Positions 15,199 through 22,703 of a stretch of 64,000 nt of DNA are shown in pieces (position 1 is the first letter of the stretch; every line of letters begins with the position of its first letter). The stretch is taken from the NCBI RefSeq assembly GCF_963973895.1, contig NZ_CAXBBF010000002.1, one strand, 5' to 3'. The position numbers were made by a program, and so were the translations under genes. This DNA comes from Porticoccus sp950063125. GTDB taxonomy: Bacteria; Pseudomonadota; Gammaproteobacteria; Pseudomonadales; Porticoccaceae. The notes beneath the pieces are model-generated. The model ran no database searches. It was not told where the DNA came from and saw only the letters and a program-made list of their open reading frames with translations.

Positions 15199-16302
15199 TT
15201 AAGAGAATACCAACCCCAGACGTTCGGAAGCAGTCATGAGCTGCTGTTGCGGATACCATGCAAAGCACAGGCGCATACTCGAGAGAAATTGACCGTTGGC
15301 TGAACAGATCTTACCGGGTAAATAGCTAACACCAGCTTGCCTGGCCTCATCAAGCTTTGCAGCGACGTCTCGCCCATCAACAAAACTTGCCCATAAAAAG
15401 TACCCACCGTTGGGCTTATTGATACTTATCCGGTCACCAATCGTTGACACTAGCCCATCAAACAGCACTTCAGATCGGGCTGCATAGCTTTGCCGCAAAT
15501 ACTCAAGGTTCTTCTGAAATTCACCGCTGGCAATCAAAGGCCCAACCAATGCCGAAGTGACAGGTGCCAAGCCGCCGCCACTTTGCAGTAATGCCGAATT
15601 CTTGAGCTTGTGAAAAATATCACCGGAACCCTGAATCCAGCCAAGCCGCAATCCGGGTGCAAGAATTTTTGAAAAAGAGCCTACAGATAAAACAGGCGCG
15701 TTATGGTCATAACACGCCAAAGGTGCAGGGGGTTTCTGACCAAAATAAAGCGACTGATAAACGTCATCGGCAACAACAGGGCATTGCGTTTGTGCTGCCA
15801 GCTTTACTATACCTTGCCGCCGACTATGCGACTGCGTAATACCTGAGGGATTATGAAAGCTGGGAATTGTATAAAAAAATGCAGGCTTATATTTCTGTAT
15901 GGCCTGTTCGAGTGCCTGTAGCTCGACACCGTCTTCATCCATCGGCAATGCAACAACATTGAAACCGCGCTCTTTAAATAATTTAAGTGCTATAAAATAG
16001 CTGGGGTCGTCTACCAGAATGGTTGCACCGGGTTTGCTCAATTGTGAACAAATCATATCGAGCGCATTGGACGATCCGTTCGTCAGCAATAGCTGTTCAG
16101 CGCTGACCGGCTGATCGTAATCTTCTGACAACCATGCAGACAGCGCCTGCCGGAATATTTCGTCACCGGCCTGCTCGCCATAAGCCAGGTTTTTTTGTTC
16201 AACCGACAGTGAGCGAAACAAATCAACCGGTAACAAATCCGGATCTGGTTGGCCTACCGCCAAGTCTATAAAGTGATCAGAGCGTGTAACCTGGGTAGCC
16301 AT
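15199..16302 (-). CDS. PLP-dependent class I/II aminotransferase
   Basis: A 367-residue fold-type I aminotransferase, similar in layout to the catalytic domain of MocR regulators and to 2-aminoadipate/multi-substrate aminotransferases. Visible signatures are LAYGEQAGDEIFRQAL near the N-terminus, LTNGSSNALDMIC, the PLP-contacting NPSG and ADDVYQSL, and the Schiff-base lysine in SVGSFSKILAPGLRLGWI. It has no N-terminal helix-turn-helix. Its ATG overlaps the TAA of the upstream symporter gene (TAATG), so the two are translationally coupled. The pair probably imports and transaminates an amino acid. Confidence 0.9.
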   Translation of the reverse strand: MATQVTRSDHFIDLAVGQPDPDLLPVDLFRSLSVEQKNLAYGEQAGDEIFRQALSAWLSEDYDQPVSAEQLLLTNGSSNALDMICSQLSKPGATILVDDPSYFIALKLFKERGFNVVALPMDEDGVELQALEQAIQKYKPAFFYTIPSFHNPSGITQSHSRRQGIVKLAAQTQCPVVADDVYQSLYFGQKPPAPLACYDHNAPVLSVGSFSKILAPGLRLGWIQGSGDIFHKLKNSALLQSGGGLAPVTSALVGPLIASGEFQKNLEYLRQSYAARSEVLFDGLVSTIGDRISINKPNGGYFLWASFVDGRDVAAKLDEARQAGVSYLPGKICSANGQFLSSMRLCFAWYPQQQLMTASERLGLVFS

Positions 16303-17687
16303 TATTGAGTCAGACTATCCATTTTACGGAAGTAATGATGCGCCGCTTCGTTGACTCGCGGTGCCAACAAAAAGGTAGAAAGCATCGTTGGTATAGCCAT
16401 CATCGCATACATACCAATTAATAAACCGTTGACCAATTCAAGTGTGGTGACTGCGCCTACGACAACCATGAGCAAATAGAGAGGCGTATAGTAACGCGCT
16501 TTGTCTGCACCCAGTAAAAATCCGACGCACTTGGAGCCATAGAACCAGAAAGTGACAATGGTCGAAAAGCTCAGTAACGCAACCATCAGCAAAAGCAAAT
16601 AAATACCACTATTAGGGAAAACCTTTTCTAACGCTGCAGCAGTGAGTGCAACACCTTCCATGTCGCCGCTGGTTTGCCAAACGCCTGTCAGCAGAATCAT
16701 AAATGCGGTACATGAGCAAACAATCAGCGTATCGATGATCGGGCCGGTCATGGCTACGACACCTTCGCGTATTGGCTCGCTGGTTTTAGCTTCTCCATGG
16801 GCCATCGATTCTGTGCCAATACCCGCCTCATTGGAAAAAGCTCCGCGACGCACGCCAATCATGATGACGGTTCCCAGAGCACCACCGGCTACACTGGCGC
16901 CGCTGAACGCGTCGTTGACGATAAGCATAAATACCTCGGGGATATCCTGCCAATATCGTACTAACACAATCAGTGTCATGCCGATATAAAGCAGCAACAT
17001 ACTTGGTACCAGTCGCACCGTTAACTTGCCAATGCGTTCGATGCGCCCCAGGACGACAAGCAGGACCAAAATGGCCAGAACAACGCCCGCAATGATATCA
17101 AACGCCATATGCTGGCTTTCTGTAGCAAGGCCTATCGGTATTGCCACGACCTCACGCAACAGGCCGACAAACTGATTTGTCTGAAACAATGGTAATGTCC
17201 CAAGCGCGCCGGCTACGGCAAATAAAACAGCTAAGGGATACCAACGCTTACCAAGGCCTTCGCTTATCACATACATTGGGCCGCCACGAAGCACACCGCT
17301 TGAATCCCTGCCTCGATACATCACCGCCAGCGACGCAGTATAGAACTTGGTTGTTACACCGATAATGGCCGTCACCCACATCCAGAAAACCGCACCAGGC
17401 CCACCCGCGCTGATGGCGATCGCAACCCCTGCGACATTGCCGAGACCCAGTGTGCCCGACAAAGCCGTGCTCAAGGCCTGGGCATGGGAAACATGCCCCG
17501 GGTCGTGCTCATCGTTATAGCGCCCACGTAATAAGGCCAGCGCATGACCCAGATGGCGGTATGGACGAAAACGCGAATACAGCATCAAGCCAATGCCGCC
17601 ACCCACCAAAAGCACAACCAAAGGCGTGCTCCACATAAAATTGGCGAACGCATTAAATGCTGTTTCAAGCTGATTGATAACAGACAT
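16302..17687 (-). CDS. AGCS-family sodium:alanine/glycine symporter
   Basis: A 461-residue multi-pass inner-membrane transporter (about 10-11 hydrophobic segments). AGCS signatures include LSTALSGTLGLGNVAGVAIAIS, the motif GPGAVFWMWVTAIIG, and MIGVRRGAFSNEAGIGTESM, all of which line the substrate and sodium site. It probably imports alanine, glycine or a D-amino acid with Na+. It is the first gene of a two-gene unit with the overlapping aminotransferase, inside the tRNA-Asn accessory region. Confidence 0.93.
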   Translation of the reverse strand: MSVINQLETAFNAFANFMWSTPLVVLLVGGGIGLMLYSRFRPYRHLGHALALLRGRYNDEHDPGHVSHAQALSTALSGTLGLGNVAGVAIAISAGGPGAVFWMWVTAIIGVTTKFYTASLAVMYRGRDSSGVLRGGPMYVISEGLGKRWYPLAVLFAVAGALGTLPLFQTNQFVGLLREVVAIPIGLATESQHMAFDIIAGVVLAILVLLVVLGRIERIGKLTVRLVPSMLLLYIGMTLIVLVRYWQDIPEVFMLIVNDAFSGASVAGGALGTVIMIGVRRGAFSNEAGIGTESMAHGEAKTSEPIREGVVAMTGPIIDTLIVCSCTAFMILLTGVWQTSGDMEGVALTAAALEKVFPNSGIYLLLLMVALLSFSTIVTFWFYGSKCVGFLLGADKARYYTPLYLLMVVVGAVTTLELVNGLLIGMYAMMAIPTMLSTFLLAPRVNEAAHHYFRKMDSLTQ

Positions 17688-17713
17688 AAGAATCCCGACG
17701 AGCTAATACCTTA

Positions 17714-17778
17714 CCCTGACGCTTACCATTCGCGTGCGCGATGCAAAGCGGCGTGTCAGATACAACCATTTGTTAGTC
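17714..17778 (-). other. Integron attC-like site following the DUF6512 gene
   Basis: Read on the plus strand this 65-bp stretch starts CCCTGACGCTTACC, has a central CGCGTGCGCGATGC and AAAGCGGCGTGTCAG, and ends CCATTTGTTAGTC. The layout matches integron attC sites (edge cores of type GTTRRRY and RYYYAAC, an AACGCTT-like inner box and a GCGGCG stem), with two or three changes in the cores. It lies 22 bp past the stop of the DUF6512 gene, exactly where the attC of a gene cassette belongs. Confidence 0.6.
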
Positions 17779-17800
17779 ACAGCTGTGAGCCTCATGGTCG

Positions 17801-18328
17801 TCAGCCTTCACCCAACCGAACAGGTGCTTGTGGTTCATGAAAGAGAAAGGAGTCCAGAGGCCTGAAAGTCAGTGTCGAAAACAGTACGGTCGAAAGAACA
17901 AGGAGGCCAAGGGCGCTTCTTCGGACTTTTGCACTGAACTCGCGAGTCAACATAGCGTGCCCGAAGAACTCTCCAACGAGGATCGCGCCCGCAAAAACCG
18001 TGAGGTCTGCCGCCAAATGATGCCGCCCCAACAGCGCGGTGTACCCGTAGAAGAAAGCGACGATGACGAACGAAGGAAGCATGCAGCGGATGGCGGTTGC
18101 AGGAAGCAAGCCGGGCAACGAACCGTAGATTTTGTGCTGAAACGGTGTTAGCGCGAGTGCGGGCCAGAACGCGAGTTTGAGGTGCTCCCACGTACTTTCG
18201 TTTGTCGCGGCGAAGACAGCGACGACTGTGCTTCGACCAGACCACTCCCAAGCAAAGTGAAGAAGTGATCCGGCGGAAATCACCATGATCGAGCTCAAGA
18301 AGGCACGCCACTTCATCGTTTCGCTCAA
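17801..18328 (-). CDS. DUF6512 family membrane protein, integron-cassette-like
   Basis: A 175-residue, multi-pass membrane protein with about five hydrophobic segments. The sequence HFAWEWSGRSTVVAVFAATNESTWEHLKLAFWPAL gives the family its signature (a WEW followed by NESxWEHLKLxFWP). The function is unknown. Initiation is placed at TTG (18328) because GGAAGG lies 6 nt upstream. The first ATG is 12 nt later. The core GTTAGGC lies 29 nt ahead of the start, and an attC-like site lies 22 bp after the stop, which is the geometry of an integron gene cassette. No integron integrase is in the window. Confidence 0.8.
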   Translation of the reverse strand: MSETMKWRAFLSSIMVISAGSLLHFAWEWSGRSTVVAVFAATNESTWEHLKLAFWPALALTPFQHKIYGSLPGLLPATAIRCMLPSFVIVAFFYGYTALLGRHHLAADLTVFAGAILVGEFFGHAMLTREFSAKVRRSALGLLVLSTVLFSTLTFRPLDSFLFHEPQAPVRLGEG

Positions 18329-18357
18329 AGTCGACCTTCCATTATCTCCTGATCATT

Positions 18358-18364
18358 GCCTAAC
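18358..18364 (-). other. GTTAGGC recombination core ahead of the DUF6512 gene
   Basis: On the minus strand GTTAGGC (GTTRRRY core of attC sites) lies just upstream of the DUF6512 start. In an integron array this is the crossover site that ends the preceding attC and opens the next cassette. A matching left half of that preceding attC was not found within 120 bp. Confidence 0.45.
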
Positions 18365-18901
18365 GTCGCACATCACCGACAGTCAAGTGGTGTGGCTGTA
18401 GCGTAGCATATGCCGCACCGCTTTTAACGTGGCTTCTAAACTGAGAGAAGACACGAACGGACGACTCACAAAAAAGATCCCAATCAGAGTCCACCCAAAC
18501 AACCAAAGCGTCATACCGGATAACGATAAATTTGGCGAGGCTGAAAAGTGCAGCACAGGACAACTGACTAGGGAATACTATGGGCAAACTGAAAGTGTCG
18601 GAAAAATTGATAGTCATGTTATTGACGACGGCAGGAATAGAGCCAACTTTGGAGAAAAAGCGGGCATATTTACAGCGCTGTAAGTCGAATTAATGCCCAT
18701 CCGGGGCTATCCCATGGTTGCCGGACGAGTCATTCGCAGTCAGCGATGCTACTCGACTTGAGTGAAAAAGTTCTTAATTTTTCCTATGAATGGTATCGGC
18801 CAGACCTGCCTTGAGCAATTGGACCTGAAGTGAGCTTGCTATGTACCCGACCCTTGCCCTATCAAGATGCAATCGGGAGAACCACTATCGCTCGGGAGCC
18901 C
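18365..18901. pseudogene. Gene-poor stretch with second copy of the unknown KCS-QLTR fragment
   Basis: No intact gene was seen. An 84-codon plus-strand frame (18429-18683) contains KCSTGQLTREYYGQTESVGK and then VIDDGRNRAN, similar to the segment at 12307-12410 ahead of djlA. Conservation of the reading frame with synonymous changes (for example AGC/AGT, CAA/CAG, ACT/ACG, TAT/TAC, ATT/ATC) shows common descent from a coding sequence. It has no credible start and stops shortly after the conserved block. The remaining bases to 18901 show nothing recognisable. Confidence 0.5.
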
Positions 18902-19690
18902 TCAAGCAGGCAAGAGCAACACTGGCTGCTGACACTTAAGAACCACACCTTCAGCTACCTTGCCTATCGGCAGATGCTCTATCGGCGTGGAGCCTCGACT
19001 GGCGATCACCAATAGTGCGGCGTTGAGCTCATCAGCCTCTTCGATCAGTTTGTTGACCGCATCACCCTGAAGGTGCCGACAGGTAACTCCAGAGTAAGTA
19101 CTAGTGAGAGCCGCCAGTGTTCGATGTGCCTTCACCTCGTCATCGTGTCGATCAGAATCCACCCAGACTGCGACACCATTGCGCCCAGCCTTGACGAAGC
19201 GTTCAAACCAGTCTTGGGCTACATGCGTTGCCGTGGAGCCGTCGGTGGCCAACATCACCGGAGCATTCTCGGACGCCACCACACCATCGCTGCTGACCAC
19301 TACCAACGGGACATGGCTGAGTCGGGCCAGATTGAGCACGATGTTGCCCATGAAGAACTCCCGGATCGGGGAGTGGCTACGATTAAGGGCAATAATCCCA
19401 TCCGCCTTTCGCGCCTTTGCCACATCAATAATCTGGGAGGCGGCAAAACCCGAGCGCACTTCCCAGTCCACCGCAACCTGCAGATCATCACGAATACGGC
19501 CAGCGATGGCCTTGAGGTTTTCCTCAACGATATTGGGCTGATCCTGCAGGAACTTGCGCTTGAAAACCTCTACCACGTGCACCAGCGTAAGCTGCTCGCA
19601 CTGCAACAGCGCCAGCAGGCTCGGCAGATAGTCCAAGGTATGCCCCCACTCCCCCGAATAATCCACGGTCAGGACACAGTGTTTCAGCAT
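18902..19690 (-). CDS. Universal stress protein, tandem UspA domains
   Basis: A 262-residue cytoplasmic protein with two Usp domains (about 1-135 and 140-262). The second has the nucleotide-contacting pattern LLVIASRGSTPIEHLPIGKVAEGVVLKCQQPVLLLPA, a variant of G-2x-G-9x-G. The first (LVVVSSDG) is degenerate. These proteins aid survival under starvation, respiratory or oxidative stress. The ATG at 19690 (MLKHCVLTVDYSGEW) has AGGAGA 9 nt upstream and starts the Usp fold. The longer frame adds 20 unconvincing residues. Confidence 0.88.
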   Translation of the reverse strand: MLKHCVLTVDYSGEWGHTLDYLPSLLALLQCEQLTLVHVVEVFKRKFLQDQPNIVEENLKAIAGRIRDDLQVAVDWEVRSGFAASQIIDVAKARKADGIIALNRSHSPIREFFMGNIVLNLARLSHVPLVVVSSDGVVASENAPVMLATDGSTATHVAQDWFERFVKAGRNGVAVWVDSDRHDDEVKAHRTLAALTSTYSGVTCRHLQGDAVNKLIEEADELNAALLVIASRGSTPIEHLPIGKVAEGVVLKCQQPVLLLPA

Positions 19691-19894
19691 GGCGACTTCT
19701 CCTATCTCGTTAATTTTTTCACAGCTTGTCACACTGCCAGAATCAGGCATTGATATGCATCAAGCGCCTCAACAGATTACACCCCTTCCCTAGAGCCTGG
19801 CCAAGACCCCAGACACAATCAGAACCCATGCCACACTCGAAGACGTATCATATTGTTGATTCAATGCGTTTTAGTGTGTTTGCGAGTGATTCAA

Positions 19895-19980
19895 AAGTCA
19901 TGGAATCGCTGGTTCGAACCCAGCATGCAGAGACACATAAAACAATGGGTTGCAGAATGCAGCCCTTTTTTATTGCTTCA
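19895..19980 (+). repeat. tRNA-Asn 3' end, att-like copy 3 (degenerate)
   Basis: About 86 bases repeat the T arm (TCGCTGGTTCGAACCCAGCA), the acceptor remnant, the terminator stem (19947-19971) and TTTTTTATTGCTTC of tRNA-Asn. The flank beyond that is not shared. It probably marks the right edge of the accessory region. The stop codon of the next gene (19978-19980) lies within its last bases, so the hairpin now also serves as the transcription end for the convergent sugar operon. Confidence 0.75.
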
Positions 19981-20931
19981 GTTGGTTGACCGGCGACTCC
20001 CTCTCTCCTGCGCCAAAGCCAACTTCCGGCACTGTTCAACCCGCTGCACGATCAACTGTCCCTCTTCAACACTGCTCATGGGCGGCTCACCCCCGCGCAG
20101 GAAACCAAGAAAAGCTTTAAGTTCCAACAAGAGGGGCAAGGATGCACCAACATCCTGCAGCTCGAGCTCCCCTTGCGATGGGCCAGATTGAGTGGCGTAC
20201 CGGACCAAGAGATGCCTGGGTTGGTCATCTTTCATGGTGACAGTGCCTCCATCGAAAACGGCCTCCAGAAAACGTTCATGCTGAGCACTCAGGCTCGAGA
20301 CCTCAATACTGACAGGCACTTCTTCCCCCAGATATACCGTTAAGACACTCAACCAGTCTTCTTCACCCAGGCAAGTGGCAAAGAGCGGTTCAGGGATATC
20401 ACTTAGCAGGTGGAGCACGATACTCAGGTCGTGCGGCAAAAGAATCCAGATCGGATCGACATCCGAATGGACACTGCCCCATTGGCGACGCCGCAGGTTT
20501 AGGGCCCGGAGTCGGCCGAGGCGTTCCGAGCGGATAATATTCCTGATCGCATTAACACCCGGGTGATAACGCCACTTGTCCATGACAAAAATTTTACCCT
20601 GGCCCAACTCAGCCAGTTTCGCTGCAGCCGCTGTATCGCTCGTCAGAGGCTTTTCGACATATATTGGCTTACCCCGGGAGATCAGCTGTTCGACAACCTC
20701 CCGATGGCAGGTTGTGGGAACCGCAACGACGTAGCCATCCAGATCGGGCTTCAACATCGACAACGTATCCAGGATTTCGTGAGCACCGTACTCTCGTGCA
20801 TTACCTTTACTTTCAATATCATGCGCGACCACATGAACCTCACAATCAAGGCTGACCAGATCACGTAAAATATTTTTCCCCCAACGACCACAGCCAACCA
20901 AGCCGATTTGCAATCCAGCGTGCAGACTCAT
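19978..20931 (-). CDS. Gfo/Idh/MocA-family oxidoreductase
   Basis: A 317-residue NAD(P)-dependent sugar or sugar-nucleotide dehydrogenase. The N-terminal Rossmann fold has GLVGCGRWGKNI (about 10-21). The conserved YVEKPLTS carries the catalytic Lys of the EKP motif at about 93-97. A C-terminal alpha/beta domain with KWRYHPGVNAIRN follows. Its start overlaps the end of the RmlC-like gene by 4 nt (ATGA). It probably oxidises or epimerises a nucleotide sugar for the product of this three-gene unit. Confidence 0.9.
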   Translation of the reverse strand: MSLHAGLQIGLVGCGRWGKNILRDLVSLDCEVHVVAHDIESKGNAREYGAHEILDTLSMLKPDLDGYVVAVPTTCHREVVEQLISRGKPIYVEKPLTSDTAAAAKLAELGQGKIFVMDKWRYHPGVNAIRNIIRSERLGRLRALNLRRRQWGSVHSDVDPIWILLPHDLSIVLHLLSDIPEPLFATCLGEEDWLSVLTVYLGEEVPVSIEVSSLSAQHERFLEAVFDGGTVTMKDDQPRHLLVRYATQSGPSQGELELQDVGASLPLLLELKAFLGFLRGGEPPMSSVEEGQLIVQRVEQCRKLALAQERGSRRSTN

Positions 20932-21485
20932 GGTGCTTTCAGAAAAGCCGATTTCAAACCACGGATCTCACGCACCAGTTGCGCTAAAGAGCCCGCATTG
21001 GCATCCCTCAATGACAGCTCGGGGGCCTTCACCCCCCAGGACAAATCCAGCTCCGGGTCATTCCATAAACAACTAAACTCGTCATCCATTGACCAATACG
21101 TGGATGTCCCGAGGAGGTACATACAATCCTCCGGGGTATAAAAACCGTGGGCGACGCCCGGTGGAATAAGCCAGATTTGCGGCTGATCAAAATTGACGGA
21201 GCCGAGCCATGACTTCGTAAAGGTGGGAGATCCAGGTCTGACATCACATAGACCGAGCGTCATTTCACCGCTCAGCACAAAAAGATAATCGCAACGCCAC
21301 AGATGAACGTGCATCCCTCTAAGCACGTTCCGGTTGGACGTCGTGACACTCCACTGAAGTGGCTGGTAGTCACTCAACCAGCAGCCTCGAAAATATTCCG
21401 TCAGACAACCCCGGTTATCAGCGTGGGTTTTCAGCTTGAACACTGACACCCCGGCTATACCTATCGACATGGTTTCAATGGTCAT
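20928..21485 (-). CDS. RmlC-like dTDP-sugar epimerase/isomerase (cupin)
   Basis: A 185-residue cupin related to dTDP-4-dehydrorhamnose 3,5-epimerase. Family-like motifs are HADNRGCLTEYFR at the N-terminus, NVLRGMHVHLWRCDYLFVLSGEM (the LRG-H-H region) and WLIPPGVAHGFYTPEDC. It is divergent from true RmlC and may be a WxcM/FdtA-like isomerase. It lies between a glycosyltransferase (2-nt gap) and an oxidoreductase (4-nt overlap), so it acts in the same sugar pathway. Confidence 0.83.
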   Translation of the reverse strand: MTIETMSIGIAGVSVFKLKTHADNRGCLTEYFRGCWLSDYQPLQWSVTTSNRNVLRGMHVHLWRCDYLFVLSGEMTLGLCDVRPGSPTFTKSWLGSVNFDQPQIWLIPPGVAHGFYTPEDCMYLLGTSTYWSMDDEFSCLWNDPELDLSWGVKAPELSLRDANAGSLAQLVREIRGLKSAFLKAP

Positions 21486-21487
21486 TT

Positions 21488-22351
21488 TTATTCCCTTTCA
21501 ATCCATTTTCTCAGCTGGCAAATTATCGGCTTTAAAACCCTCCGGAGTGGCTGAGGAATCCTTGCTCGCCAGGAAACCGGCGGAAGAAATCTGCGTTGCC
21601 AATCCGCCATCACTTCCTGCAGCAACCATACCGAAAAGTTCTCTTCGCGTAACCGCTGATTCCATTGATCGAGCTCTGCACATCGCTCACCCAGGGACAT
21701 CTCTGGGCGGGATGGGCTCGCAAAATGGAGTGTAGTGGGATACGGGCAGGCATAAAAACGACAATTTGGTAAAGCGATCCACTGTTGCCACATATAGAGG
21801 TCACTGGGCATGCCATCCGGACGGGGCCGCCACCCAAAAGGCAGGCGGCGGTAGGCATCCATCCGGTGACCCACACAGGTCGGGCCGAAGTAATTCCATA
21901 TCAGCTGCAAACGCCTGCGGGTCTCAACGTCATCAATGCGGCCAGCATTCGCACTGATGGCTCCGTCAGTTGCAACCTCGGTGTGCAGCGTGTGAACGAA
22001 ATCGTATCTTTCAAGAAACGGCACTAGCGTCTCAAGATGATGCGGGAGCCACAGGTCATCGTCGCCAAGATAACAAACATAGGTTGCGCGGGAATCCTTC
22101 AGCACTCTGGCACGGTGTGCCTCGCCATGGCCAGCACCTTTCGGGTTGGCGACGAACTGTATCCTTGGGTCCTCTGAACACAGTTGCGCAATCAGTGCGG
22201 CATGCCCAGGGGAAACCCCATCGCCGACAATCACAATCCTGAAGTTCTGAAAAGTTTGACCAAGAACACTTTCTACAGCCCGCAAAACCGTCGGCCCGTG
22301 ATTGCAGGTAGGAATAATTACATCCACCAAAGGGTTCGCGCTCATGGACAT
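21488..22351 (-). CDS. Glycosyltransferase family 2
   Basis: A 287-residue GT-A fold enzyme. VDVIIPTCNHGPTVLRAVESVLGQTFQNFRIVIVGDG starts the nucleotide-sugar domain, and the metal-binding DxD appears as YLGDDDLWLPHHLE. No membrane helix is evident, so it is probably peripheral. The start is placed at the ATG at 22351 or 22345. An upstream frame extension of 32 codons is Cys-rich and not family-like. It is the first gene of the three-gene sugar unit. Confidence 0.88.
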   Translation of the reverse strand: MSMSANPLVDVIIPTCNHGPTVLRAVESVLGQTFQNFRIVIVGDGVSPGHAALIAQLCSEDPRIQFVANPKGAGHGEAHRARVLKDSRATYVCYLGDDDLWLPHHLETLVPFLERYDFVHTLHTEVATDGAISANAGRIDDVETRRRLQLIWNYFGPTCVGHRMDAYRRLPFGWRPRPDGMPSDLYMWQQWIALPNCRFYACPYPTTLHFASPSRPEMSLGERCAELDQWNQRLREENFSVWLLQEVMADWQRRFLPPVSWRARIPQPLRRVLKPIICQLRKWIERE

Positions 22352-22703
22352 TTCTCTATAGGTGAAAGCCCAGTATATTGGAATTTGACCTGCGACCCCA
22401 TCGCCTGCCCGCTTAGCCACTTGGCAACAGCAAAAGCCAAAAACCAAAAACCAAAAACCAGGTGCTTATTGATGGCCAATAAATGCGAGGAGTGGGTGAA
22501 TAATATTAAGGTGTCCCCCCGGATAATCCGGGGGGACAAATGGAGATATAACGGCTATCCGACACGCTTGCCTTTCAGAAAACCAAGCCTTGCTGAAAGG
22601 GGTAGGACTAAGCCTAGTCCAGCATTCATTGCGTACCGACCCAATCAGGAAAGCAGCGATGGGCCAGCTGTCATTTATTCACAGCGGGCCCAAAGCGTAG
22701 CGA
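22352..22703. other. Intergenic stretch with repeat and long palindrome
   Basis: No gene was found. It holds a short tandem repeat of CCAAAAA (3.4 units, 22437-22460) and a perfect 11-bp inverted repeat at 22513-22537. It is bounded by the start of the glycosyltransferase and the 3' end of the PEP-CTERM gene, so it contains the terminator of one minus-strand unit and the promoter of the next. Confidence 0.6.
22513..22537. repeat. Perfect GC-rich inverted repeat
   Basis: GTCCCCCCGGA and TCCGGGGGGAC form a perfect 11-bp stem around a TAA loop. It has no clear U run on either strand. It may be the transcription end of the PEP-CTERM gene, about 170 nt past its stop, or an operator or a structural element. 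Confidence 0.7.

Noticed and set aside
22437..22460. CCAAAAA repeats as a CRISPR-like array
   Set aside because: Units are 7 bp without spacers, and no cas genes are present anywhere in the window.
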